From Romanomermis culicivorax (taxonomy: Eukaryota > Nematoda > Enoplea > Mermithida > Mermithidae): a DNA stretch of 64,000 bases. This document shows positions 44,366 to 56,166 of this stretch, piece after piece. A model generated the notes under the pieces. The model worked only from the letters and a program-made list of their open reading frames with translations. It was not told the origin of the DNA and searched no databases. A program made the position numbers and the translations under genes. The first letter of the stretch is position 1. Each line of letters opens with the position of its first letter. The stretch covers positions 868,001 through 932,000 of the forward strand of contig CAWUHX010000099.1 in the NCBI GenBank assembly GCA_963922205.1, in the 5' to 3' direction.

Positions 44366-45646
44366 TGGATGGTAGGTGACGAGGAGTAGTGAATAGTGAC
44401 AAGAAACTTTTTAGAATCAGATAATGGACAAACAAAAGCTTGAAGTTACAAAAACTAATTTAGAGCTGACTCAAGAAAAAGTCGTATATTTTTCGAGATC
44501 AGCGGAGATCTGAATACTGAAAATACCGTTCTTTTTCCAAAAGTTCTGAACTCAATAAAAGTTCAGCTCTGTATCCCAACTTGTGAGAAGAGCCTTCGAA
44601 CTTATTATTATTGAGGCTTTGAACGCGTAATGGTACTTGTTTTACACACCGATCCTGAGAACAATAAAGCATATAGAGGTTCACTATAATGTTTATTTTT
44701 CCGGTAGAAAATCTGGAAAATAAAAAAAAAACATTTTCACATAGGGGTTTTAAAAATTTGGTTTGAACTCCTGGACGGAAGAGTCTATAGTCCGTTTTCC
44801 ATAATATGCTTGTAAATTAAAAAATGACAAGAAATAAATACCAGTGTCAGAGTCTTTCACAGAAAGCTGTTACTGTAGCTTTTTTGCGCAAGACATTACA
44901 AGGGTTGGAAAAATAGGCAGAAAAATTTCCAGTACTGTGCGACAGTTGGTTCAGCAGGAAATGTCAAAAAAATCAAATGGTACTTGCCTTTCACCCTTGA
45001 TATTTACTAACATTTCAAGAAAAACAGAGTATATGTGAAAATATACATGATTCGAAATATCTACAATAATCATTAATGTCACTCGGTTCAGATTGAATCT
45101 TTCACGACTCTCGCTGTCTCTACCAGGACAGTTCAATTATAATTATTTTATTGTCACAAGTATAGGTGTACATCACGTAAGAATTGATCCGTAAGCCTTT
45201 AGGTTTTTATTTAACTTTACTGATAGAAACCTAAACCTAATTCAACCATGGCACGTTGAAATACTTGGTAATACTTGTTATTCAATGCATTTTGATGACG
45301 TCCTCGTTCTCGACTTGACATCCTTAAAATCAGATATCACCTTTTAGAAGGAAAGCGGTCTGAAAGTGTGAAATTTATGTATTCGAACTGCCTGAGCTCA
45401 CTGTACGAGAATATCAAAATTTTCAATACAACGGCCTCGCTTTTCTTCACCGTACTCCATCAATTTTTCTCCGTTGAAATATATAGTTATTTAAAGAGTA
45501 ATCAATAATAAAAAGCGTCTATCATAATTCTTCTCAGGAAAAAGTCAATCAAAAAGATCCCTTAACACTTCAATAACGCACAAAATGGTCTTTCTTGCTA
45601 ACTTCAACAATTTAGCTTTGAGTAGCTGCGCCTCACTTGCAATTCA
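44366..45646. other. 3' flank of the CH gene with a further MITE copy
   Basis: It contains the CH gene 3' UTR and a TATAGTCTG-family MITE at 44786-45033 (TATAGTCCGTTTTCCATAAT at the left, CAAGAAAAACAGAGTATA at the right). No gene is seen. Confidence 0.5.
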
Positions 45647-46130
45647 CTACATCAATTGCTGATATGTAAGTGAATCATTAGGATGAATCCAATCGAGTTT
45701 ATTCGTCTGTAATTGTAATTTATTGATCGCGAGCATCGCGAACCTTCTTTCGATTTGCTGGCATTTTTTGTTCATTTGTGGCAAACGAGAAACCATGTGT
45801 GCGCAGATTTCGGAGAGCTCCAAGAGGTCTGTAAAATACACTTGTATTGCACCATAGGAGAATCCAAGAGCGACCTTATCACAGGCACTCTTGTATCGTC
45901 TTTCGTCGTTAAATAGCTCCCGTGTGTAATCCTTAGGAGCCGATGATTTCTGAGTTCAGTTCAATGATCATCTTGAAATAATTCTGCAGCAGCTTCTTAA
46001 AGGACTGTTTTGCATATTCGTAGGGTTTCGATGAACTTCTTTAAACTTGCTATGAATATGTACCAACTTTTGACGCTCCTGCATAAAACACCAGGTACTC
46101 GTAAGAGTATCGCTCACTTTTCATTATTTT
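45647..46130 (-). pseudogene. Decayed protein-coding remnant of unknown family
   Basis: Reading down the minus strand from about 46130, charged helical segments continue across three frames: MQERQKLVHIHSKFKEV, then KPYEYAKQSFKKLLQNYFKM, then KDYTRELFNDERRYKSACDK, ending in an open 64-codon frame (LELSEICAHMVSRLPQMNKK and onward) that stops at 45647. At least one frameshift and one or two stops interrupt it. The composition is strongly protein-like (amphipathic, Lys/Glu/Gln rich) and unlike the T-rich chance frames around it. I do not recognise the family and propose no function. Confidence 0.4.
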
Positions 46131-47043
46131 CGACAGGCTTTCAACGTGGGGAAAGTTAATCAAGAACTATCGACAAAAACCATCACTTGCCATGAAACCT
46201 GATATGGATTTATCTTTTTAGTCAAGAAACAAAACTCTAAAAAATCATTATAAATTGAATACAGTCCAAAAATCTGTGGATTTATTGGTCAACCCTAGTT
46301 TTTTCGAAGCGTATTTTCACAATATCGCCACCATATTTTTTATCCTGCCTTTTTAGATTTGCAGAACCCCGTGCTATTGTTTCAATGTTTGCGTTCACCG
46401 ACTTATGATAAATTCACCAGGTAGAATAGCCATTTGAAAAAATGTAGTATCGAAAAGCTACACGTATTTACTTATTATAACTCCACTCATGTTACCGCTT
46501 CGCGAATTTATATTTTTGAACAAATAAAGTAATCCACGTAACTCCTATTGTTGCATAAGCATTTGATCGATTTAAGAAGACACGCATCTAAGTGTTTTTT
46601 CGAATTACTGCAATGCAAGAAAGCCTCAAATTGTTGACAAAATGCAGTTCAACTTTGGTAGAACTCATCATCATACGTTTGTCCACTCGTTTTTTACGTT
46701 ACCAATAGCACAAATCAATGGATCGCTATTGTGCTAGTGAAAACGAATGAATTCAGTGTACAAATAGTTTCAGAGGGAAATCAAATGAAAAAGGAAAAAA
46801 ATGGTCTAAATTAGCAGACGATAAAATTATGGTACACAATAATTTCACATTGAGTATATTAAAAACTATAATCTAACAACGAATTCATTTTTGATTGATC
46901 CAGCTACCGAATAAATAGATTCTTTATTCTCGTTTTTTGATTGTTCCTCCTCGGAATTTTTGTCACATTTTCCAAATTTGATCGAAAGTTTGTGAGTTCT
47001 AAAAACAGATTTTTTGCACACAGAGGTTTTTTCAATACAAGTT

Positions 47044-50000
47044 TTACCTTATAAACTCGGCACCCTCCTCCAAAGTTTCAGTCATTTCTTCGCCTGCCGT
47101 TTCGGGTAAATAACAAACCAAAATCGAGGCTATTAGGGCGCAAGTACCGTAAACGGTTGTAGGAATCCAGATTCCGAAAGACTTGGCCTAGAAACATAGA
47201 TGAAGAAAATGAGGGTGCGACTACAAACTTTTATACTCTATATATTTTCAAGTGAGCCTCGGACCACAAAAAGCCCAAAAAAATCTGTGGGCAGGTGATG
47301 ACTATGTACCGTAAGTCAACACTATCTTTTTCCAAGTTCTAGTCCATGACTGCTACGTGAAAAAGATCCGTGAAAAATTGTTTTTAATTTGCATGAGCAT
47401 CTTTTTTCTGCCTGAGATTCGTTTGGAAAAAATCTAATATATAGTATACTCTTTGCTCACGAGTAAAGCTATTTGAGTAGAGGACATCCCACCAATCCTC
47501 GAAACGGACGAACCGTAACCTGTGACCAAATTTCGGATTACTGTAGGGAAAATTTCGCACGTATAAAGGTAGGTTATAGCGAAGGAAGCTGATATGCAAA
47601 ATTTGCCGATGTTGGTCAACACTTGCACGACGACGGCTAAAAGAAGGACCATCATTGCACTGTTTTTCATGACGCTCGCAAAAAATATTACAGTTTTATT
47701 AGAGCACTGAACTTGGAACTGTTTGTAGATAACCTTTCAAGATAAATATCATAACAAAAGTACAAATTGGAAAAATTTCGAATGAATAGAATTTACATGA
47801 GAAATTCGATGGGTATTTTCGATGATCGATGATTCGTTTCTCATTTGCGTTACCAAGTCAACCACAGTCAACTAGACTATAAATCGAATTAACCACACAT
47901 TGTGGCTAACCAAGTTAATTATTGCATACTAGTCCAAACAATACATAAATTTTAGATGAGTAGAAGTTGCTGAATTTATGCAAAATTGATATGCTTTAGT
48001 GCGTTTTTCGTCTCAAAAATTTCTTAATCACAAATAAATCTTTCCAAGATGAAGATCAGAAAAAACAAAATCGTATCACAACAGTTTTCTTAAAAGTGTG
48101 ATGTTCAAGCTACAAGGGGAGATGGCGGATTTTATTCTTTTATATTCTCTGTCGAATTAACTGTATGTTTCTCGATGTTTGGTGTCCAGAAAATTTAGAA
48201 AAACTTTGACATAAAATTTTTGTATTTTTAAAATTATTAAAACATCAGCATATGACAATGATAAAAGTTGCTGAAGAATCTCAATTCCTTGCTGCTTGAC
48301 TGACTTTTTACTTTTAGTTGCATGCTTTCAATATGATTTTTGCATTTTGCCCGACAGGAAAATGATCGAATACTAAAAAAATAGTATAAAAATAGAATAG
48401 CCTTTTATCCATAAAATAAATGCTGGAAAAATTCGTGGGCCAAAGTTCTAGAAAATCAAAATCCAGAGATTTTTTCCTGAATTTTGCGCCAGAACAAATG
48501 ATATTCAAATTCAATTTTTTCGCAATCTGTATGTTTATGCTTCAGGTCATTTGAACACCATCTCTTTTGACGTACTGTTATCATTTCCGGAACTAGAACT
48601 CCAAGAAGCTAATTTTCTTATGTTTTGATTAATTAGTGACCACGGAAATATAAGAATGTTCAAAAAATATCAAAAAATCATAAGCATAAAAGAAGCATCT
48701 GTGGACATTTTTGAGTGAAAAAGATGACTTGGCAAAAATGGCGAAAACAATGTTGACTCTTTTCACCAAATGGTGAAAAAGTCCCTGCGAATAAAAATAG
48801 TGCATATGATCATATCTCTATTTTCTGATGGACCAATCAAAAAAATTCGACCAGCAGAGATGCATTTTGGTTACAGGAGTTTTCTAATTCGTCAGAATCC
48901 TGAACAGTTTTATAAAGACTTGAAACTGTTTCCGAAACAAATGGTAATTATTGTGATGATAACATTAAACAAAGAGTAACAGCTCTATCTGACTAATGTC
49001 ATATGAAAGAAGGTAACGTTACTTACAGTGTCCAGAAAATCCGCTAAGCATAATACTCAGGCCTCCGGTGGACAAAAATCCAAAAAGCGTAAATCTTCTG
49101 CCCACGTATTCCATCAAGGGCACGCATATCATGTAGCTCGGCAGTTCACTGAGGCCTGACAATACGAAATTGACGTAAGTATCACCGGGCAATGAGGTCG
49201 AACCCCACGACAAGCCGTAATAAACTGTACCGTCAACTAACCTGTGGTGAAAAATGTCTCATAAAATATATTCTTAGGGCCGTAAAGTGCAAGTTAGCAC
49301 TGTTTACTCCAGTTGTGAATACAGCCTTTAATGTATACAATAAATTACCATAATATGAATATTATGAGGGTGACGGGCACAAAATCTGAAATCCCGAATA
49401 GTTCCTTCATCGAACACATGTGAACTTTGTTATCGATGGTCTGAGAAGAAGAATATAAAACGAGAGGAAAAGGTCGCATTTCTAGGCTCTCTTACCAAAT
49501 CTCTGAGCAAAACTTCATCGGGTATCTCCACGTGATTCCACTTAGCAGCCTTTTTCACAACGTCAGCCGCCTCTTTTTGTCTATGTCGCACGGCCAACCA
49601 TCTAACGGATTCGGGATACAACCTGATTTATTAAAATCAATCAGTATAAAATATTATGCAAATAAAGCCATTTACCAATATAAGGGTAAGTAACACAATG
49701 TCAAAAATCCAACTGTCCAGGTCAAATAACGCCAGTCCCTTATGAAATAGGCTGCGGCGCCAACGTAAACGTACCCGAAAGCAGTCATAGCCTGAACGGC
49801 TACGCCAAAAACAGTCTTGGCCATTCCGCCGAAAAGTTCGATTACTGTAAATTAAAATAAGGGCACACTATTAAAATTATTGTATGAGTTATTTTTGCTT
49901 TCGATGGCATAATCGATTTTATGCAAAAAAGTTTGTCATGATTAGGCCAAAATCTAAGGGTCTTACATTCCACTCGGAAATTGCTCAATATTTTTTTCAA

Positions 50001-51089
50001 TAAGTCACAGTAAATTGGCGCGTGAACTGAACTTAGATCGTAAAATAAGCGAAAAATCATTTTTTATACTAGAAGGGTTCCAAAGGCTAGAACAGTTCTA
50101 AAATTGATGTCTCTTACCCATTGTGAAACCAGCCAAAAACGAACCGGCCTGCACAGCACCAGCAGCCACTTGCAGCGCGCTATAGACGTAAAAGTTTGGC
50201 GAAAAAGGCATTATATTCACAACTAAAATTTGTAGAATTCCAGCGACCATAAAAGCTGATTTTCTACCGTATCTAAAAAGTCGATGGAAAAGTGTTGATC
50301 GGTAAATCAAAACGCAAACCTTACTTATCTCCCACGTTGGCAAAAATCGTATTCCCGACTAAAACACCGATCATCGTGCACATGTTGATCAGTTGAGTTT
50401 TGTAATAATTGTCGCAAACTAAGTCAAACTATATACATTAATATAAGACAGGGTTTCTTGAAATTTTTGTCCAAAGTTTTATCTACCATAGAAGTCAGCG
50501 TGTACATGTATTGTTCTTTGTCATACACAAATTTGTGGCATTTCCTGGACTGTCGCTCCGTACACGAACCATTGGAGGTTGTCGGGCAGTACGTACAATA
50601 CATGCTGGCCCCAGCAACTTTCAGCGGGGGCGGCAGAAAATTATTCGTTTCGTTGAGATCAAAAACGGTTGAATAGGAGCTGCCGGGCTGGTCATCGACC
50701 CCAGGTATAAAACACCTGGGATATGCGAAAAACATTGAAGAAAATCTTTTTGTGGGAGGAAGATCAGATTTGTCTGTCTTTCATAATATACTTCTCAAGT
50801 TGAAAAATTACGTAATGAAAGTTGAAGGAGTATGCTCGCAGTCTTAATTAGAAGCATTTCAAGAAAAAATGCTGTAGTTTGCTAAAATGCTACTCTGAAA
50901 AATGTGTTTGTTTATTGTGGACATCATCTTTCCAAACCTGGTGTTGGGGATTGCAGCTGTGAAAATCGGCAACATGACTGTGGCGCAACTGATGATGCAT
51001 GGTACAAAAAATAACGAAAAAGCGAATATTTGGAAACGTCCCCAATTCCCGATGTATTGGAAAATTTCGTGCATATCCGAATGCTTCGG
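47044..51089 (-). CDS. Organic cation/carnitine transporter-like protein (SLC22 branch of the major facilitator superfamily)
   Basis: Ten coding exons on the minus strand join in phase: 51089-50938, 50715-50487, 50428-50325, 50272-50118, 49844-49676, 49622-49496, 49440-49349, 49241-49027, 47636-47461 and 47187-47044 (TAA). From ATG 51074 they encode 515 residues, normal for the family. Landmarks in order: IGNWGRFQ before TM1, a large Cys-rich extracellular loop (CFIPGVDD through CTERQSRKC), FDLVCDN before TM2, GDKYGRKS in the TM2-3 loop, FIRDWRYL, the LYPESVRWLA signature after TM6, VYYGLSWGS, PLMEYVGRR, IGKFCISASF, YTCEIFPTVIRN and the tail LPETAGEEMTETLEEG. It should be a 12-TM plasma-membrane carrier of small organic ions; the substrate cannot be read. 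PKHSD precedes ATG 51074 in the first exon, so an upstream coding exon is possible. A minus-strand AATAAA lies at 46928-46923. Confidence 0.94.
47637..49026 (-). other. Longest intron of the SLC22-like gene
   Basis: A 1.4-kb intron from GTAAGT to CTTCTTTTAG. The plus-strand frame at 48770-48979 and minus frame at 48314-48514 have no motif. The acceptor at 47636 is the only one nearby that keeps the frame. Confidence 0.75.
50771..50878. mobile_element. Short derivative of the TATAGTCTG-family MITE
   Basis: GTCTGTCTTTCATAATATAC at the left and AGAAGCATTTCAAGAAAAAA at the right mark a 108-bp internally deleted copy in intron 1 of the SLC22-like gene. Confidence 0.5.
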
Positions 51090-52059
51090 CTAAAAAATGA
51101 AATAAAGCCAATAAATGGTAAGCAGAAAACAAAAAAGCATGAAACAAAACATTTACTTGATATACTAATTTGCATTATATTAGGCAGCCTGTTTATGTGC
51201 AGAATTTATCAGCATTATTTTATCAGTTGTTATGTTTAGCATTCGTGCATCTCAGAATTTGTTTGTTCATGGTTTAGCAAATAGTGTAGAATAAAACTGT
51301 AGCTTGCATACGAAAACAACCCCAATTATAAATGACTGATATACGCGACGAACACACTGCAAATGAACGAGAATCCTAGATTTTCAATGTCACTACCCAC
51401 TGGATCGTAAATCACTATTTTCAGATCACAAATGACTAATTGTCAATCTTGGAAAGAACTGGCTTGGATCCAAGATGTGACTTTCTGAAGTACTCGATAA
51501 CCCAAGTTTCAAAGATTGATTGCATTCGTGCAGGCGCTTACAATAGTTGAAAAATCTGGTTGAATCTTCTGAAAAGCAGTATCCTCTTTGTTCAAAATCA
51601 ATTCGAATTGTTTGATTGGGATTTACTCCGTTCATAAAATCTGTTATGATCTAAGCAATAGCTAAATTTTGAAAATGCAAATCAAATTCAAATACGACTT
51701 AAAATAAATTATTTAGATTTTCTGAGTTCCGGCCGCGATATTCAACTATTCGATCTAAATCCGTATATATTCTTTGTTCCAAATTTTTTTCAGCATTACG
51801 ATCACTTTTGTTGTGAAATTTTTCAATAATCTTTGCTTGAATAAAAAGTGCTTCAAATCTGTTCAGTTGTATTTGAAACTTTTGGTAAATCGCATCACGT
51901 GGACATTCCTTTTGTTCAAAATTAGTTCCTCCTGTCCAAACATATAACCTTTGAGCCCGTTGTATTAAGACATTAACTACATGAAAACCTCAGATGAATG
52001 TTATTCATTTCGACCAAATTTAGAAATCCTGATTCAAGTTGAAGATTAAGAAGCAGAAC
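51090..52059. other. 5' flank or first intron of the SLC22-like gene
   Basis: A non-coding or leader exon is likely here because 51089 has a good splice acceptor (TTTTTTAG). No convincing exon was found; the minus frame at 51426-51635 lacks motifs. Confidence 0.35.
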
Positions 52060-52374
52060 TTCAGGTATGAAGATGAAGCAAAAAGCAGACGACCAGATGA
52101 TGAGTGTGATCAAGATATACGACCACAGAATCCAAAGTCGCTAGGTGCGGAATAGGTGACAATCTTGACATCTCACATGCAACAACTTAAAACCAATTGG
52201 AAAGTTTCCAAGATTGGTATACGGGTGCCTGAAAAGTTGAGTGAACAAGCAAAGCAACATCGTTACCTTCAGCGTAGCATTACTTTCGAGTCTCAACATT
52301 TTTTATTTGATCGGATTGTTACAGGAGTTGAACAGTGGGTTCTGTACAATAACATTATTTTAAGTAGGGGGTAG
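52060..52374 (+). pseudogene. Mariner (SETMAR-type) transposase fragment
   Basis: DEAKSRRPDDECDQDI resembles the linker between the two HTH motifs. After an in-frame TAG at 52153 the frame continues SHMQQL, WKVSKIGIRVPEKLSE, then FLFDRIVTGVEQWVLYNN. In active mariner transposases this reads 'RIVTGDEKWVLYNN'; the first catalytic Asp is Val here. Diverged remains of the C-terminal half continue to about 52680 in broken frames. The N-terminal HTH and the inverted repeats were not found. Confidence 0.8.
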
Positions 52375-52689
52375 TTTGTCAGGACTGCAAACTAGCCATA
52401 AAGTCAAAGCCACAACCCGCATATGATAATGTTATTCCTCTGATGGTCAACACAAGGAATCGTATAGCTCGAGATGTCAAGCCCAGTCTTAGCACCACAG
52501 GGAACGTCTACGCTTAGAAGCAGCCAGCCTCGGTGTAGTATAAGGGAGTACGCTACCAGGTTTTGTTGCTGCGGTTCAAGAAAAACTCCAAGGGCTGGAT
52601 TGCGAGCTACTGTCTCGACTGCCTCACTACCCTAATATTGCCTAAATTGCACATATGCAACAATTTTTTAATCAAAGCCAATTAAATTT

Positions 52690-53784
52690 TATCAAACTGA
52701 TCTAATCATGTTACTAACCATATGGAATAATGTTATTTATAGCAATAGTGCTTATTTTTATGTTGAACCTGCAAAATTTTGATTGCGAAAATCTTAAAAA
52801 GTGCAGTAAAATTTCATCAATTACATGCTTTACAAGGATTATTTTAGAAATTTTCTCACCGTTATGGCTTTCGGGAATGGCATTTTTGCGGTTTGTCGAA
52901 TAGAATTCTTGAATTATTAACGATGGCGATTGCATAATAATATGCCAAGTTTCAGAATTACAAACTGAATTTATACGCATTGCTACAAAAGTGGAAACAC
53001 GTCACACTAGAGAAATCGTCAAAAACTTGCCTTTGAATCAATAAATAGATAGATGAAAACATGAACTTAATTAGTAAATAAACGGATTAAACCCGAAATA
53101 GTCTTTTTCACGTAACTAATCCCACGAAGAAATTACGATCTGTTTGCTTGAAATTTCGAGTTTGCACGTCCTGTAAGCTCCTCAAACCTTAACCAGATTT
53201 TTCTAGAAAATGCTCTACAAGTTGAAAAAATTATTTATAAATTCCCGTTCAGCTTAGCTCGACCTTCACAGTTTCGGAACCCTTTCCGTATATTTTATAT
53301 TAGCTGGATTCACAAAGTTATCTAGCTTCACTGAAATCTATAGAAAAAAGAGGCAAAACAAAACAAACCGCCGTATTTTTTACATATTATTTATATCAAA
53401 ACCCCAAATTGTCATGTTTGTGTATTTACTGTGCAATCTAAAATCTCTTTTTCATGCAAACTATCCAGTAAATTCTTTTTATAGACGTTTATTGAAGAAT
53501 GTCCATGATTGATTTGCCATAATATTTTGCAAAAGGTCTCCAAATAAATAGTATCCTAATGTTACAAATTCTAGGATGAAACGTAAGTACGTAGCTTCGG
53601 TGCAAACTAAAATACGGACGTTCGATAAAACACAACAAACTGGATTTACATCACCGACGAGGGAAAGTTTCAAAGTGTAAATTCTGGCAATGCACCTGTT
53701 ATACTGCATTCGATAGCACGCAACAAATGAAGTAAAGCTACACTATCCGTTTTCTCCGTGGAACTTTTTTATACAGAAATTACC
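52690..53784. other. Intergenic DNA, no gene seen
   Basis: The frames at 52714-52980 and 53479-53709 (minus) have no recognisable motif and no repeat partner in the window. Confidence 0.35.
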
Positions 53785-53799
53785 ATAAATGGGCATAAC

Positions 53800-54239
53800 G
53801 GGCCGTTTTGATCTAGTGGTTATCGCCTCTGACTACTAGTCTCAAGAACCTGGTTCGATTTCGAGTGTAACCCGAAAATGAGTCTCTGGTAGCTGGCCCA
53901 TGCAGTAACAGCCTTTCGGGGTAAATAAATTATATAGGCGAGCTTAGAACGCTGCTTGCTGGGGTTTAATCAGCTCAGTTAGCATTGAAGCGATGGTGCG
54001 GCGAATGAGGAGGTGGGCCTATTTCATTATGAGCTAGGTAGCCGAACAAGTCCTGCTTGTCAGGCAGACGCCAGCCATTGGAATGGGGCCTCCACTAGGC
54101 AGTAAGAAAGCACCCAAAGAGCGCCTATCATATAAGTTGGGCACACTTATATGACCAGTCCTGTAAAACCTGCCTTTCCGGCTATAGGAAAAATGGGTAA
54201 GTGTACCCGCCAAAATTTAAAAAAAATTAAAAAATAAAA
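53800..54239 (+). mobile_element. tRNA-derived SINE with target-site duplications
   Basis: The head at 53800-53875 has an A box (TGATCTAGTGGTTA) and a B box (GGTTCGATTTC) at tRNA-like spacing, the internal RNA polymerase III promoter. A tRNA-unrelated body of about 330 bp follows, then an A-rich tail (AAAAAAAATTAAAAAATAAAAA). A 15-bp duplication, ATAAATGGGCATAAC at 53785-53799 and ATAAATGGGCAAAAC at 54240-54254, flanks it with one mismatch. It would be mobilised by a LINE in trans. The near-intact duplication points to a fairly recent insertion. Confidence 0.82.
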
Positions 54240-54399
54240 ATAAATGGGCAAAACAATAAAAATTTAAACGTATTTTTCAAGCTGTAACTTTGTAGCACTT
54301 TCTAAAAAAGCGTTTTTAGAAAAAAGTTTTTGCGGGTGAAATTTTATCCGGAATCAGGAGGTGGTCAGTCTAAGAAACCAACACAATACGATTTTCTGT

Positions 54400-54900
54400 T
54401 GTACAGAAATAAGCAAAAAATTGTTACAAGAGGACGACAACACAATCATATATTTTCTATTCTTCGAGGCTAACAACACCTTTTGACCCATTATCCGTTC
54501 AACCTATTATCCTTTTGTACAATCCATTATGCCCACGTCATTAGGCATTCTACTGCCGAACTGTCATCCAACCAGCATCATCCAATCATTCCCCGAAAAA
54601 TCGTTCTACTGGCTTCGCCTCCCCAATCTTCCACCAAAAGGCTGTCCTATCGCTTCCCCCTGCCCTCTAACATCGTCCTATCGCAACCACAGTCTTATTG
54701 TCGCCCCAGCCATCATCCTGCTATAAATCTGATGTCACTCACATCACTATCACTTCATGGTTTTGTGATTTGATGTTGGACCTAGATCACTATCCTGTAA
54801 TCGTGAAATATAGGCGACGACGATTTACCAGACTCAGGTTTAAATTCGACGACCCAAAGGCTAAGGAAGTACTGTTCAAATCGGTCTGTGTGTAAATTAG
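54400..54900 (+). pseudogene. C-rich open stretch ending in a DHYPV-type motif; possible non-LTR endonuclease remnant
   Basis: The frame at 54698-54895 contains LDLDHYPVIVKYRRRRFTRL. A D-H-x-P-V motif before a hydrophobic strand is the C-terminal signature of the apurinic-like endonuclease of non-LTR retrotransposons. No other endonuclease motif precedes it; upstream the sequence is C-rich with Pro/Ser frames. The call is tentative. Confidence 0.25.
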
Positions 54901-55061
54901 CCAAGACAAAAGAATGAACAATTATCATATTCAAGATGTAGATGTCTAATTACAAATTTATGGCCACAGACGAAATCTAGAAAATTCAAAGCCCACAATT
55001 ATGTTAGCTCAAACGAACTTGAGCATGCTATGGATTTCACCATACTGACTTGTGTCATTTT

Positions 55062-56166
55062 CCAATTTAGAAAAATTTCATAAAAAATGAACTATAGCGT
55101 AATGTGACTCGCGTTGTTATGGGCTATCCAATGCAACCTGACCTTCCTTCGACAACTCTCAGCTGACTTGGGGTCTATTTCTAATAACGTATTGAATCTA
55201 CGTAAACTGAAAAGCGGCAAAACATTCTACTATTGTCAAACTTGTATTACACAAATCTTTTGCAATAAAATTTTTCACTCAAAAAATTGCTTTACGTCAG
55301 TTGAGTATGATCACAAATTGTCACACATGATAAACCAAAAATCGTGAGAATATTAAGTAGTACTTGCTCCTTACTTTTATTTAGAAACATTAAAAAACAG
55401 AGTAAATTTAAAATTTTCTTAAAAAAAGAAAAAAATTCATACTTATAGGGACCGTGAGCTGCATACACGGGACGTTTAAAAGCGAATATGAATATTACCG
55501 TTTAGATCGTCATTTTGAAATGTCAATATCGATATGAAGACTAAAATAACATGTCAAAGATTTTTACAGTGACTACAGTCTGTTTTTTAAATCCAAAAAT
55601 GACAAAAAAACTTCTTCTGTACTCAATTTTTTCTATGAAAACCCTTTACTTTGCAATTTTTAGTCAAATAATAGCCTAGTTGGTAAGCTCACAAATGTAT
55701 GCACAGTTTCATTTGAATTACGGTACGTCAAATCATAAAAACATGATATCGTACTTTCTTTCCACTTTTCTTAATGGGAAGCATTTCAAGAAAACCATAC
55801 TACATGAAACAATGATACTCTTTTCTTTGCAGAGACCGCCTGGTGTTGCTGATGTAAATCTCTTCTATAGAAGTTTGTTCCAAAAATCCGCATAAGTTGA
55901 CTTCTACAGTCTGTTTTTTATAAAATGCTTCCAGTTAGAAAAGTGACACAAATCAGTATCGTTGTCAAAATCGTTTGCGTAGAGCCCTTATTGTAAAATT
56001 TTTCACTCGAAAAATTGTTGAAGGTTAGATCAGTATGCTCACCAATTTCCATTCCTATGTGAAATATTCTTTATCAGAAAATCGCGAAAATCTGAAATGA
56101 ATGAAAGTGAAAATCTTGCTTTCCACTTTCATTATTTAGAAACATTTCAAGAAAAACAGACTATAG
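55062..56166. mobile_element. Tandem cluster of TATAGTCTG-family MITE copies
   Basis: One well-kept copy lies at 55915-56166 (TACAGTCTGTTTTTTATAAA to AAAAACAGACTATAG). A diverged copy is at about 55576-55804 and a left-truncated one at about 55230-55405. A right-end fragment ends near 55096. The interiors share TTTTTCACTCGAAAAATTG. Several independent insertions appear to have landed next to one another. Confidence 0.6.

Noticed and set aside
53800-53875. A functional tRNA gene
   Set aside because: The A and B boxes are present but the acceptor stem does not close; the unit continues into a SINE body with an A-rich tail and flanking duplications.
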